Shown: positions 25,969-34,732, counted from the first letter of the stretch. The stretch is 64,000 bases of DNA from DYGX01 sp035325905 (GCA_035325905.1 DAOKYY010000001.1:1-64000); one strand, 5' to 3'. Notes: generated from the sequence alone by a model not told the origin. Program-made: numbers and translations.

Positions 25969-26768
25969 TGAGTGCTTTACCCAACAGCTATTCGCCCAGT
26001 GCGAGCGCCATCGAGACGCGCCACCTGGACGTGTTTTACGGTGACTTCCGCGCCGTGCGCGACGTCAGCCTGCGCTTCGCGCCAAACAAAATCACCGCGC
26101 TGATCGGCCCCTCCGGCTGCGGCAAGAGCACGCTGTTACGCTCGCTGAACCGCATGAACGAGCTGGTACCCACCGCACGCGTCCAGGGCGAAGTGCTCTT
26201 TCACGGTCACAACCTGTATGACCCGGCGGTGGACCCGGTCGAGGTGCGGCGGCGGATCGGGATGGTCTTCCAGAAGCCCAATCCGTTCCCCAAATCGATC
26301 TACGACAACATCGCCTATGGCCCGCGCATCCTCGGCTTGCGCGACAAAGCGACGCTGGACGACATTGTCGAGCGCAGTCTGCGCCAGGCCGCGCTGTGGG
26401 ACGAGGTGAAGGATGATCTGAAGAAGTCAGGGCTGGCGCTGTCCGGCGGGCAGCAACAGCGGCTGTGCATCGCGAGGGCGCTGGCCGTGGAGCCGGAGAT
26501 CATCTTGATGGACGAGCCATGCTCGGCGCTCGACCCGATCGCGACCCTGCGTATCGAGGAGTTGATGCGGGAGCTACAGCACCGCTACTCCATCGTGATC
26601 GTGACGCACAACATGCAGCAGGCGGCGCGCGTCTCGGACTACACCGCCTTCATGCTGATGGGGGACGATCGCGCCGGGCGTGTGGTGGAATACGACGCGA
26701 CCGAGACGATCTTCAGCCGCCCAAGCGACCGGCGCACCGAGGACTACATCACCGGGCGCTTCGGCTAA
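25968..26768 (+). CDS. pstB: Phosphate ABC transporter ATP-binding protein
   Basis: A 266-residue ATPase of normal PstB length. Walker A GPSGCGKST (near residue 47), Q-loop GMVFQKPNPFP, signature LSGGQQQR (near 158), Walker B ILMDEPCSALDP and the switch His in VIVTHNMQQ are all intact. It powers PstCA. There is no phoU downstream; the next gene is a convergent HAD hydrolase only 10 bp away. Confidence 0.96.
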   Translation: MSALPNSYSPSASAIETRHLDVFYGDFRAVRDVSLRFAPNKITALIGPSGCGKSTLLRSLNRMNELVPTARVQGEVLFHGHNLYDPAVDPVEVRRRIGMVFQKPNPFPKSIYDNIAYGPRILGLRDKATLDDIVERSLRQAALWDEVKDDLKKSGLALSGGQQQRLCIARALAVEPEIILMDEPCSALDPIATLRIEELMRELQHRYSIVIVTHNMQQAARVSDYTAFMLMGDDRAGRVVEYDATETIFSRPSDRRTEDYITGRFG

Positions 26769-26777
26769 GCCGGGCGC

Positions 26778-27428
26778 TCAGGGCAGCATGTCGAGCGCGA
26801 ACTGGTCCAGCGAGCCGAGCACGCGGTCAGCCTTCTGCAACAGGTGATCGTCCGGGCGGGCGTAGTGGTTGGGCACCGCGATCACGTACGCGTCCGCTGC
26901 TCGCCCCGCCAGAATACCATTCCCTGAGTCTTCGAGGACCGCCAGCGCCTCCGGCGCGACGCCTAGCCGCGACGCCGCTTCCAGATACGCGTCCGGCGCC
27001 GGTTTGCCGCGCCGCACGTCGTCGCTGCACACGACGACGGAGAACCGCTCGCGCCAGCCGGTCCCGTCGAGCACCGCGCTCACCAGCCGCCGGGGCGACC
27101 CCGACGCAATGGCAATCGGATAGGCGCGAGCGGTCTCGGCTACAACTCGCTCCGCGCCGGGCAGCAGCGGCACGCGCTGCCGGTACGCCTTCTCCATCTC
27201 GGCCAGCACGAACTCAACGATTTCGCGCAGCGAATAAGCGTGCTCCAGCCGCTCGGCCAGGAACGCGGCCCACTCATCAGTCGCCGACCCCATCACCTGC
27301 TGCTGATCGGCATCCGTCCAGCGCAGCCGATCCGCGCCAAACGCCGCGATGCGCGCCTCCTGCCACAGTGGCTCGGAATCCACCAACAGCCCGTCCATAT
27401 CAAAGACTACCGCCTGCACGCGACTCAT
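26778..27428 (-). CDS. HAD-superfamily hydrolase (beta-phosphoglucomutase/YcjU-like)
   Basis: A 216-residue HAD subfamily IA protein. The nucleophile motif VFDMDGLLVDSEP is at residues 8-20, motif II in IASGSPRRLV, the Lys in RRGKPAPDAYL and motif IV in VLEDSGNG. It dephosphorylates or isomerises a small phosphate ester; the substrate is unknown. It is the last gene of the pyr operon and overlaps pyrF by 4 bp, so a role in clearing a pyrimidine intermediate is conceivable but unproven. Confidence 0.88.
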   Translation of the reverse strand: MSRVQAVVFDMDGLLVDSEPLWQEARIAAFGADRLRWTDADQQQVMGSATDEWAAFLAERLEHAYSLREIVEFVLAEMEKAYRQRVPLLPGAERVVAETARAYPIAIASGSPRRLVSAVLDGTGWRERFSVVVCSDDVRRGKPAPDAYLEAASRLGVAPEALAVLEDSGNGILAGRAADAYVIAVPNHYARPDDHLLQKADRVLGSLDQFALDMLP

Positions 27429-28252
27429 GCCGGGCTGCCTCCACGCGTGGTGGTTCGGACCGCGTTGATCGCGTCGCGCAGGGCGCGCGCCTCGGCAGCG
27501 GGGTCATCCGCGAAGATGATCCCGCGAGACGAGTTGACGATCAGCCCCAGTCCGGCGCGGTTCAGCCCGGCGCGAACGGTCGCTTCCAGATCGCCGCCTT
27601 GCGCGCCCACGCCGGGAACCAGCAGCGTCATCTCACCCACCTCGGCGCGAATCTGGCGCAGTTCGTCCGGATACGTCGCCCCGGCGACCAACATGCAGTT
27701 GCCGCGTGTGTTCCACGCCGCGCTGACGCGCTGCGCGACAACCCGCCACAGCGGGACACCGCCGATTTCCAGGTCTTGAAGCTCGCCCGCGCCAGGGTTG
27801 CTGGTCCGGCAGAGGATGATGCAGGCGCGGTCGGCGCGCGCCAGGAACGGCTCCAGCGCCTCGGCGCCGAGATACGGGCTGAGCGTCACGGCGTCAAAGC
27901 CGAGCGCGTCGAAGATGGCGCTGACATAGCCCGCGTTGGTCGAGCCGATGTCACCGCGCTTGGCGTCGCAGATCGTCAGAATGTCGGGGAAATGCTCGCG
28001 CAGGTAGCGGGCCGTCTCGGCCAGCGCCGCCAGCCCGTCCGCGCCCTGCGCCTCGTAGAACGCGACGTTGGGCTTGTAGGCGGCGGCGTAGGGATGCGTC
28101 TGCTCGATAATCCAGCGGTTGAATGCGAACTGCGGCAGCGGCTTGCCGTGAAAGCGAGCCGGGATGCGCTCCAGAGCGCTGTCCAGCCCGACGCACACCA
28201 GCGAGTTGATTGCCCGCGCGCGAGCCTCGTACTTGGCGACGATGGCGCTCAC
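27425..28252 (-). CDS. pyrF: Orotidine 5'-phosphate decarboxylase (type 2)
   Basis: The 275-residue protein decarboxylates OMP to UMP, the last step of UMP synthesis. The long form and the catalytic segment ICDAKRGDIGSTNAGY (near residue 96) mark the type 2 group; VCVGLDSALERIP is at the N-terminus. It lies 4 bp after pyrE and overlaps the downstream HAD gene. Confidence 0.93.
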   Translation of the reverse strand: MSAIVAKYEARARAINSLVCVGLDSALERIPARFHGKPLPQFAFNRWIIEQTHPYAAAYKPNVAFYEAQGADGLAALAETARYLREHFPDILTICDAKRGDIGSTNAGYVSAIFDALGFDAVTLSPYLGAEALEPFLARADRACIILCRTSNPGAGELQDLEIGGVPLWRVVAQRVSAAWNTRGNCMLVAGATYPDELRQIRAEVGEMTLLVPGVGAQGGDLEATVRAGLNRAGLGLIVNSSRGIIFADDPAAEARALRDAINAVRTTTRGGSPA

Positions 28253-28256
28253 GGCG

Positions 28257-28922
28257 CTATTCCTCTCGCGCCGCGCCGGGCGCCTGCCAGCCGTGCGGAT
28301 CGCGGGACCAAGCTTCGATCGTAGTAAGTTCTTCCGCGCTGAACAGGCCGCGCCGCGCCGCCTCGCTCACGATCGCGGCGAACGGGGCGAGCACGTGCAG
28401 GCGCACGCCCGCCGCGTCAAACGCCGCCTGCGCCTCAGGAAATCCGTAGCTGGTAATGCAGAGGCAATCCTCAACCTGCGCCCCGGCCTCGCGCAGCGCC
28501 TCGACGCCCGCCAGGCTGCTCCCGCCGGTCGTGACCATGTCCTCGACCAGTAGCACGCGTTTGCCTTCAACCGCGCCGCCTTCGACACGCCCGCGCATCC
28601 CATGTTCCTTAGCCTGCTTGCGGACGAAGACGGACGGCCTGCGCTGGGCGTAGCTGAGCGCCGCGCTATGCGGAATGCCCGCTGCTTCGATCCCGGCGAT
28701 CACGTCGTAGACGATCGTGTGCCGGGCGATCATCCGCTGGAGCGCGTCGATCACCACGCGCCATTGCTCCGGCCAGAACGGGAGCCGGCGGTTGTCCACG
28801 TAGACCGGCGCCACGATGCCGGACTTAAACGTCACCGGCTGTGACGGCGTAAAAACCACGGCGCCGATATCGAGCAGCGCGCCCGCCACCGCTTGCTGAG
28901 TAGCGTGAAAGGGTTGCTCCAT
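28257..28922 (-). CDS. pyrE: Orotate phosphoribosyltransferase
   Basis: A 221-residue PRTase joining orotate and PRPP to give OMP. The PRPP loop VLLVEDMVTTGGS lies near residue 124 and the orotate-side segment FKSGIVAPVYVDNRRL near 33. The start follows GAGGAG; a longer in-frame extension upstream runs into pyrD and is not used. Next to pyrF, which takes its product. Confidence 0.94.
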   Translation of the reverse strand: MEQPFHATQQAVAGALLDIGAVVFTPSQPVTFKSGIVAPVYVDNRRLPFWPEQWRVVIDALQRMIARHTIVYDVIAGIEAAGIPHSAALSYAQRRPSVFVRKQAKEHGMRGRVEGGAVEGKRVLLVEDMVTTGGSSLAGVEALREAGAQVEDCLCITSYGFPEAQAAFDAAGVRLHVLAPFAAIVSEAARRGLFSAEELTTIEAWSRDPHGWQAPGAAREE

Positions 28923-28936
28923 GACTCCTCGTTTCG

Positions 28937-30091
28937 TTAGCGCCCGCGCTCGCGCTGGATCATCGCCGCCGCGAACGGACCCCGATAGACCAGCGCCGAC
29001 CAGTATTGGAACACGCGGACGCCCAGCCGCGCAAATGCCTCGCACGACGCGCCATCCAGGATGCCGCCGCAGCCGATCACGTCCACCGGGCTGCCCAGCG
29101 CCGTCTTCGCGTCCACCAGCGCCGCCGCTGCCGCGACCGCACTCGGATGCAGGCGACCTCCCCCTACCCCGGCTTGCAAGTTTGCGTCACCCGGCGCGGG
29201 CTGAGCGAGCGTGTTGGCGGCGACGACCGCGCGCACGCCCAGGTCCGCGAAAACGCCCATCAGCGCGTGATACTGCGTGCTCGCCAGGCCGGGGCTGAGC
29301 TTGATCCAGAGCGGCGTTGCACGCGCCGGATCGCCTGTCCGCAGCGCATCGAGCGCCGCGCCGCAGACCGCCCGCGCCTGCTCGACCGTCTGGTGGCTGC
29401 CGGGGTCGTCTTCGGTGTTCGGACAGCTCAGGTTCAGCGTGTACCACGCCGGACGCGCGCCCGCCGCCACAAACGCCGCGAAAGATTCGGATACGTCACG
29501 CGCCTGCGCGTCGATCGCGTCCACGCCAGGGCTGACCGCGACGTTGATCCCGTACTGGCGGGGAAGGGCCCGCCCGGGGCGCGCCCGAAAGGCCGCCGCA
29601 GCTTGCGCGCCGGGGTTGCGCAGCCCGACGCGGTTTTGTGTCGAGCGCGTCGCGGGGTCGCGCCAGACGACTTCGCCGGGGTTGCCGAGGCGGGGCCAGC
29701 GCGTGAACGACCCAAACTCGACCGGCCCGGCCAGCGCCGGGACGCTACGCCAGCCGGGCATGATGTTCCGCCCACCGGCGACCCCCGCGAGCGCCTCGTC
29801 CTCGCTCGCAAAACCGTCCCCCTTGACCAGCCCCGCCGCCACGATATATGGCGATTCGAGAAGCGCCCCGCCCGCGCTCACCGGCTCCGGCAGCAGGGTC
29901 ACGCCACGAAGCGTCGCCAGCAGGGCCGCCAGGCCGGGAACGGAATCCGCCACGCGCAGCATGCGCAGCAGGTGATCGTGCGTCGCCTGCGCGCTAGAGC
30001 GGAACAACAACGGGCGTGCCAGCGCCTTATAGCCGCGCCCGCCCGCAGCCAGCAGCGCGGCGCGTAGAATCGGCGTCCGGTAAGCGCTCAC
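28937..30091 (-). CDS. pyrD: Dihydroorotate dehydrogenase (class 2-like, quinone-dependent)
   Basis: The 384-residue FMN enzyme oxidises dihydroorotate to orotate. A GTG start overlapping the pyrC stop (GTGA) is preferred over an upstream in-frame start. The N-terminal helical region (RGYKALARPLLFRSSAQATHDHLL) is typical of the membrane-associated class 2 enzymes, which pass electrons to quinone. Catalytic and FMN-binding segments LNLSCPNTEDDPG and VIGCGGILDG are present. Confidence 0.92.
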   Translation of the reverse strand: MSAYRTPILRAALLAAGGRGYKALARPLLFRSSAQATHDHLLRMLRVADSVPGLAALLATLRGVTLLPEPVSAGGALLESPYIVAAGLVKGDGFASEDEALAGVAGGRNIMPGWRSVPALAGPVEFGSFTRWPRLGNPGEVVWRDPATRSTQNRVGLRNPGAQAAAAFRARPGRALPRQYGINVAVSPGVDAIDAQARDVSESFAAFVAAGARPAWYTLNLSCPNTEDDPGSHQTVEQARAVCGAALDALRTGDPARATPLWIKLSPGLASTQYHALMGVFADLGVRAVVAANTLAQPAPGDANLQAGVGGGRLHPSAVAAAAALVDAKTALGSPVDVIGCGGILDGASCEAFARLGVRVFQYWSALVYRGPFAAAMIQRERGR

Positions 30092-31173
30092 GCGGACTGC
30101 TCCGGTTCTCCGAACAGGTTGCGCCCGCTGCCTGGCAGCGCCAGGACGCGCTCGCCGTCGAACACCTGCTGGCCCCGGACCCACACCTCGCGGACCCGCC
30201 CGCGCACCGTCCAGCCCTCGAACGGCGACCAGCCGCAGGCCGTGCGCAGATTCTCGCGGCGGATTTCGTGGCGGTCATCCAGATCGACCAGCGCGTATGT
30301 CGCTTCCGGCGCGCGGAGACCGAAGATCGCACGCGGGCGCTCTGCCACCATCTCGATTACGCGCTCCAGCGTCAGGCGGCCCCCACCCACCGCGCTCAGC
30401 AGCAGCGGCAGCGTGGTCTCCAGGCCGGGCACGCCGGACGGCGGGGGGTCCGCGCTTTTCTCGGCGAGCGTGTGCGGCGCGTGGTCGGACTCGACCACAT
30501 CCACCACGCCGCGCGCGATCCCATCCCACAGCGCGTCGCAGTCGGCGCGAGTTTTCAGCTCCGGCTTCATGCGGCCCAGCGCGCCGAGCGTCGCGACGTC
30601 GGCTTCGGTCAGGAACAGGTGGTGTGGCGTGACGCCAACCGTTACCGGCAATCCCTCGGCTTTCGCTTCTGCCAGCAAGGCGATCTCCCCGGCGGTGCTG
30701 ATGTGGCAGAAGTGCGTGGGAGTGCGCCAGCGCCGCACCAGCGCCAGGATATCGGCGACGGTCTCGCCCTCGGCGTGAACCGCGATCACCCGCCCGCGCG
30801 GCCAGGCGCGGTAGTGCTGCTCGCGCGCGGCCTGGTCCTCGATCAGTAGCGCGCCGGTCGTCGCGTTGTTGTAGATTTTCAGCCCGCAGACCCGGCCCGC
30901 GACTTGCGCGTAAGACGCCGTGTTGCCGGCCTGGCTGGCGCCGAAGTACACGCCCCAATCGCAGACCGCCTCGGCGCCGATCGCGGCCAGCTTGCGCTCC
31001 AGCGCCGCCGGATCGATCGTGGCGGGCGGGGTGTTCGGCATATCGAGCACGGCCCAATACCCCCCGGCCAGCGCGGCAGCCGTTTCGCTGGCGAAGGTCG
31101 CCTTGTGCGACCACTCCATCCCGCGCAGGTGCACGTGCGGGTCGAGCATCGCCGGAATTTTAGCCAAGTGCAT
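30088..31173 (-). CDS. pyrC: Dihydroorotase
   Basis: A 361-residue amidohydrolase that cyclises carbamoyl-aspartate. DPHVHLRGMEW at residues 11-21 holds the HxH metal pair, GLKIYNN the candidate carboxylated Lys, THFCHIS and the ESDHAPHT motif the other metal ligands. The N-terminal beta-domain of longer dihydroorotases is nearly absent, so the protein starts almost at the HxH strand. 22 bp after pyrB; overlaps pyrD. Confidence 0.92.
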   Translation of the reverse strand: MHLAKIPAMLDPHVHLRGMEWSHKATFASETAAALAGGYWAVLDMPNTPPATIDPAALERKLAAIGAEAVCDWGVYFGASQAGNTASYAQVAGRVCGLKIYNNATTGALLIEDQAAREQHYRAWPRGRVIAVHAEGETVADILALVRRWRTPTHFCHISTAGEIALLAEAKAEGLPVTVGVTPHHLFLTEADVATLGALGRMKPELKTRADCDALWDGIARGVVDVVESDHAPHTLAEKSADPPPSGVPGLETTLPLLLSAVGGGRLTLERVIEMVAERPRAIFGLRAPEATYALVDLDDRHEIRRENLRTACGWSPFEGWTVRGRVREVWVRGQQVFDGERVLALPGSGRNLFGEPEQSA

Positions 31174-31195
31174 GATCCCGCCTTCGGACTCTTTG

Positions 31196-32269
31196 CTAGA
31201 CCCACAGCCCGCCGAGCACTTTGGCGAGCAGCGCCATCCGCACGAACATCCCGTTCTCCATCTGCTTGAAGTATACCGTGCGCGGATCGGCGTCCAGCGC
31301 GTCGTGATCGGCGGGCGTGCCCATCTCGTTCTTGCGCGGCAGCGGGTGCATCAGAATCGCGTCGGCCTTCGCGTGAGCGAACACCTCCGGCGTCATCACG
31401 AAGCGGTCCTTGATAGCTTCATAGCTGCCGGGGTCGGCGAAGCGCTCTTCCTGCACGCGGGTCCAGTAGATCACGTCCGTCGCGCCGAGCACATCGTAGA
31501 GGTTCTCGGTCTCGTTGACTGTGATGCCCTTGCCTTCCAGGTAGCTCAGCACATTGGCGGGCATACTCAGCTCGGCGGGTGCGACGAAGTTCAGCGTCGT
31601 GTCCTGCGCTTCGTAGCGGGCGATCAGCTTGGCGAGCGAGTGCACGGTCCGGCCGTGGCGCAAGTCGCCAACCAGCGTAATGTCCAGCCCGTCGATCCGG
31701 CTCTTGCAGTCAAAGATGGTGAAGATGTCGAGCAGCGCCTGGCTCGGATGCTCGCCGATGCCATCCCCGCCGCTGATCACGACCGGCTGCCGGATGACCT
31801 GCTCGCGCAGGCGATCCAGGTAGTACGCCGCCTCATACGAGGAGCCAACGTCCGGGTGGCGCAGCACGATCACGTCGGAGTAACAACCCACCGCGCGCAC
31901 GGTGTCGGCCAGATTCTCGCCTTTGTAAATTGACGAGAACTGCACGCCGTTGCTCGCCGCGACCACCTCGCCGCCGAGGTGTCGCATCGCCGCCTGGAAG
32001 GAGAGATCGGTGCGCGTGCTCGCCTCGTAAAACAGCGTCGCCATCAGCCGCCCGGCAGTCAACTGAAGAAGGCCGCGATCGTGCTGCCGCATCCGGCGGC
32101 GGATGGAGAGCGTCGCGTCGAACAGGATTTGCAGGTCGCGGCGGTCGAACTGCTCGACCGAGATGATATGCTTGCCGGTGAAATCTCCGGCGATCTTGGG
32201 CGGCGCGTAGGCCGAAAGAAACTGCTCGGACCGGCGCAGATCAGGGCGTGTAGTGGCTCCGTTCGACAT
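31196..32269 (-). CDS. pyrB: Aspartate carbamoyltransferase catalytic subunit
   Basis: A 357-residue transcarbamoylase, first gene of the pyr operon. The carbamoyl-phosphate loop reads FYEASTRTDLSF (near residue 80; the usual form is F-x-E-x-STRT-x-x-SF), with HPSQALLDIFT near 190 and LMHPLPRKNE near 305. It is longer than E. coli PyrB (about 310) by an N-terminal extension of about 30 residues. No pyrI is seen. GGGAGG is the ribosome site, placed immediately after the attenuator hairpin. Confidence 0.94.
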   Translation of the reverse strand: MSNGATTRPDLRRSEQFLSAYAPPKIAGDFTGKHIISVEQFDRRDLQILFDATLSIRRRMRQHDRGLLQLTAGRLMATLFYEASTRTDLSFQAAMRHLGGEVVAASNGVQFSSIYKGENLADTVRAVGCYSDVIVLRHPDVGSSYEAAYYLDRLREQVIRQPVVISGGDGIGEHPSQALLDIFTIFDCKSRIDGLDITLVGDLRHGRTVHSLAKLIARYEAQDTTLNFVAPAELSMPANVLSYLEGKGITVNETENLYDVLGATDVIYWTRVQEERFADPGSYEAIKDRFVMTPEVFAHAKADAILMHPLPRKNEMGTPADHDALDADPRTVYFKQMENGMFVRMALLAKVLGGLWV

Positions 32270-32291
32270 AGGACCTCCCGATGACTCCCCA

Positions 32292-32315
32292 TAAAAAAGC
32301 CACCCGAAGGTGGCT
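32292..32315 (-). terminator. Attenuator-type intrinsic terminator in the pyr leader
   Basis: On the minus strand: AGCCACC, loop TTCG, GGTGGCT, then TTTTT. A 7-bp stem with a stable UUCG tetraloop and a T-run, ending only about 10 bases before the pyrB ribosome site. That position suggests conditional termination. Confidence 0.75.
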
Positions 32316-32344
32316 CAGCGAACCGAAATAAGGCTCTCGCCCGG

Positions 32345-32364
32345 AAAAGCGGGGTTTGCCCCGC
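32345..32364 (-). terminator. Second terminator-like hairpin in the pyr leader
   Basis: On the minus strand: GCGGGG, loop CAAA, CCCCGC, then TTTT. A 6-bp all-GC stem located 30 bases upstream of the attenuator. Confidence 0.55.
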
Positions 32365-32560
32365 CGCGCCGAATAGGGCCGGACGCACCATAGCCAGCGC
32401 CGCGATCATCGGCGGGCCGGGGCGCAAATCCTGGGCAGAAGCAGGCCGTTACGCTGGCGGGCGGGCGATGCGTGCCGGACATAGTCAACCTCAGCTTCTA
32501 TCGACGCGGCGAGAGTCGAAGGCAGGGGTCTGGCGGGTTATGCTGACCGGCGCGAGGCGC

Positions 32561-32586
32561 AAAAAAACCAGAGCGCGCTGCCCTGG
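32561..32586 (-). terminator. Terminator of the HAD hydrolase gene at 32652
   Basis: On the minus strand: CCAGGG, loop CAGCGCG, CTCTGG, then TTTTTTT. A 6-bp stem with one G-U pair and a strong T-run, 65 bp after the gene's stop. It separates this gene from the pyr leader. Confidence 0.75.
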
Positions 32587-32651
32587 AACTTCACTTTACC
32601 AAACATGCGCCGGGCGCGTCAATGGTCGAAATCTACCAAAACGGCGGTGGC

Positions 32652-33305
32652 TTACCCCGCGCCCGCGACCAGCGCCGCCGCCTGCCCGACAGTGATCGCG
32701 TGCAGACCGTCGCAGATCAGCGTCGCGCGCCCCACACGCTCGGCTGGGCCGATACCGACGCACGCCATCCCCGCGACCAGCGCCCCCTCGACCCCGGCCT
32801 CGGCGTCTTCGAAGACCACGCAGGCGCTTACCGGCAGCCCAAAAGCGCCCGCCACCCAGACGAACAGGTCCGGCGCGGGCTTGGAGCGCGCCACAGCGTG
32901 CCCGTCGCCCAGCACGTCGAACAACGACGCGATCCCCAGGCTCGCGATCACGTCCGGCGCGTTCCGGCTCGCCGACGCCAGCCCGACCTTGATCCCGGCG
33001 GCGCGGGCGGCTTCCAGAAACTCGCGCGCGCCGGGGAGCAGGTCGGCAGCAGTCATCTCGGCCAGCAGCGCGCGATAGTCCGCATTCTTGCGCTCCATCC
33101 ACGCCTCAGCCGTCGCCTCGTCAATAGGCCGCCCCTTGAGCAAGCGGCGCAGACTTTCGCGCCGCGATACGCCACGCAGCGCCTCGTTGTCTTCGCGGGT
33201 GAAAGGAATGCCCTCCGCATCCGCCAGCTTCTTCCAGGCGCGGAAGTGATATTCCGCCGTGTCGGTAATAACGCCGTCCAGGTCGAAGATAAATCCGATG
33301 GTCAT
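32652..33305 (-). CDS. HAD-superfamily hydrolase (beta-phosphoglucomutase-like)
   Basis: A 217-residue HAD IA protein. Motif I is FIFDLDGVITDTAEYH (residues 5-20), the cap includes RRLLKGRPI, motif II is VGLASASRN, the Lys lies in RSKPAPDLF and motif IV in VFEDAEAG. The DGVITDTAEYHF segment and the SxSRNA sequence are typical of beta-phosphoglucomutase, which interconverts beta-glucose-1-P and glucose-6-P. No maltose phosphorylase is near. It ends with its own terminator. Confidence 0.87.
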   Translation of the reverse strand: MTIGFIFDLDGVITDTAEYHFRAWKKLADAEGIPFTREDNEALRGVSRRESLRRLLKGRPIDEATAEAWMERKNADYRALLAEMTAADLLPGAREFLEAARAAGIKVGLASASRNAPDVIASLGIASLFDVLGDGHAVARSKPAPDLFVWVAGAFGLPVSACVVFEDAEAGVEGALVAGMACVGIGPAERVGRATLICDGLHAITVGQAAALVAGAG

Positions 33306-33648
33306 CGTACGCTCTCTATCGCCTCGCCACGCAGTCTCGATTCTCGCGCACAGCCTGCCCTTCTGCCAATTGCCGCGCCTGGAGACGCGGTGCCACTAGC
33401 GCGCGAATAACCCGCGACGGGAAACTATCAAAACAAAATAAAAAACAGACAGCAACGTTCTCTTTGCAGCTATAATACTACTAGTCTGTATTGTCACGAG
33501 TACAGGCACGTTTGCGATCGGGCTGCGACAACACGCTCGATAGGCGTGGCGGGTGTTTGCCGTTTCGATGATGCTCTCAACCGTGGGGACGCAGCGCAGG
33601 TTGTCAGTTTCAGTTCACGGCATACGAAAGAATGAGAGGACTACCACT
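33306..33648. other. Intergenic region with promoter and long 5' leader
   Basis: The divergent gap before the P-domain gene. 33424-33446 is A-rich (UP-element-like), followed by a -10 box at 33471. The transcribed leader would be about 165 bases; it holds a weak hairpin CAACC/GGTTG (33578-33603). No riboswitch family was recognised with confidence. Confidence 0.5.
33446..33476 (+). promoter_or_regulatory. Sigma70-like promoter of the P-domain protein gene
   Basis: -10 TATAAT (33471-33476, perfect). The best -35 is CAGACA (33446-33451, 4 of 6) with a 19-bp spacer, slightly long; the A-rich tract upstream may compensate. Confidence 0.5.
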
Positions 33649-34577
33649 ATGAGATCTGCTTGGTTTAGGACACATCACAGTTCAGCTTGGCGTCTGGGCG
33701 CTGTTGTGCTGCTGGCAGTGGCCTTTGTGCTGTCGGCAGTCATCACGAACGGCGGAAGCGGCTATGCCGCTGAGGTCGATTATCCATTTGCGGCGGTGCA
33801 AGCGACCGGCACGTACACGGGCGGTAGCATCACTTGGGGATCAGGTATCACTTCTGGCAAAGGGACAGACTATCCCAGTACCGTCACCGTGTCCGGCCTG
33901 ACTGGCAACATCTCGCATATCAGCGTCACACTGACCAATCTCAAGCACACCCGTCCCGATGATTATGACATCCTCTTGGTCGGGCCGACGGGACAGGGCG
34001 TCATGATTATGTCCGATGCCTGCGGCACGGCGACTGTGGACCTTACCTTAACGTTCGATGACAGCGCTGCTGCGCTTCTGTCGAATTCAGCCACTCCGGG
34101 CTGTTCCAGCGGTACGTATCGCCCTTCGAATTTCACCGGCCAAACGGGCGATACTGACGCGTTCCCCGATGCTGCCTACACGTCAATTGCCGCTGCCCTC
34201 GGAGCCTTCACGGGCACAAATCCGAATGGGACGTGGTCATTGTATGTCATGGACGATCAGAGTTCCTATGGCGGCGTCAACGCCAGCATTGGTAGCTGGA
34301 GCATCACGATCACAACCGCCAACCTGCCGCCAATTGTCGATCCGATTGGCGACATGACTCTCGCTCCCGATAGCTCGGCGACGGTCCAGATCAACGCTTC
34401 TGATCCTGATGGCGGCACGCTGGCCTACCAGGTAACATCTTCCAATAGTGCCGTTGCTGATGTCGCGGTAAATGCGACCGGCCTGATTGACATCCAGACC
34501 GGCACTACAGGGTCAGCGACCATCACCGTTACCGTGAGTGACGGACAGGGTGGCAGCACCGTCGAAACGTTCATCGT
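33649..34577 (+). CDS. Secreted P-domain/cadherin-like protein, N-terminal part (broken by assembly gap)
   Basis: The start follows GAGAGGA. A signal peptide (about residues 12-42) precedes a proprotein-convertase P-domain (about 45-220, with LKHTRPDDYDILLVGP and GTWSLYVMDD) and a cadherin/Ig-like domain (about 224-309, PPIVDPIGDM...TITVTVSDGQGG). The reading frame stops at a 100-base run of N. The 55 bases before the gap are repeated exactly after it; joining the two flanks at that repeat gives one continuous frame of 514 residues with the piece at 34678-35348. Probably a cell-surface or secreted adhesive protein; no protease domain is present. Confidence 0.8.
34523..34577 (+). repeat. 55-bp exact repeat, left copy at the assembly gap
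   Basis: Identical to 34678-34732. The two copies directly flank the N-run, as expected when two contigs share a k-mer overlap but were not merged. Confidence 0.9.
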
Positions 34578-34677
34578 NNNNNNNNNNNNNNNNNNNNNNN
34601 NNNNNNNNNNNNNNNNNNNNNNNNNNNNNNNNNNNNNNNNNNNNNNNNNNNNNNNNNNNNNNNNNNNNNNNNNNNNN
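34578..34677. other. Assembly gap (100 N)
   Basis: Exactly 100 undetermined bases, the usual placeholder for a gap of unknown length. It lies inside the P-domain protein gene. Confidence 0.99.
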
Positions 34678-34732
34678 TCACCGTTACCGTGAGTGACGGA
34701 CAGGGTGGCAGCACCGTCGAAACGTTCATCGT
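34678..34732 (+). repeat. 55-bp exact repeat, right copy at the assembly gap
   Basis: Identical to 34523-34577; see the left copy. Confidence 0.9.

Larger units (their letters stand above)
32270..32560 (-). promoter_or_regulatory. pyr operon leader region
   Basis: About 290 bases between the preceding gene's terminator and pyrB. It carries two consecutive terminator-like hairpins (32345-32364 and 32292-32315) close to the pyrB ribosome site. TTGACT near 32484-32489 resembles a -35 box, but no matching -10 box was found. No PyrR-binding consensus and no leader peptide with a ribosome site were found. Confidence 0.55.

Noticed and set aside
26465..28324. 619-codon open frame on the plus strand
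   Set aside because: It runs antisense to pyrF and the HAD gene and overlaps the end of pstB; composition is Arg/Ala/Pro-rich as in high-GC shadow frames.
32059..32427. Open frame through the pyr leader as a possible pyrL-like leader peptide
   Set aside because: No ribosome site at its start codons, and it runs about 210 bases into pyrB in another frame, unlike known leader peptides that stop near the attenuator.
33480..33648. Possible c-di-GMP (GEMM-like) riboswitch in the leader of the P-domain gene
   Set aside because: Short stretches such as GGGACGCA look suggestive, but the conserved CAGGGCAAACC-type segment and tetraloop receptor are not present in order.
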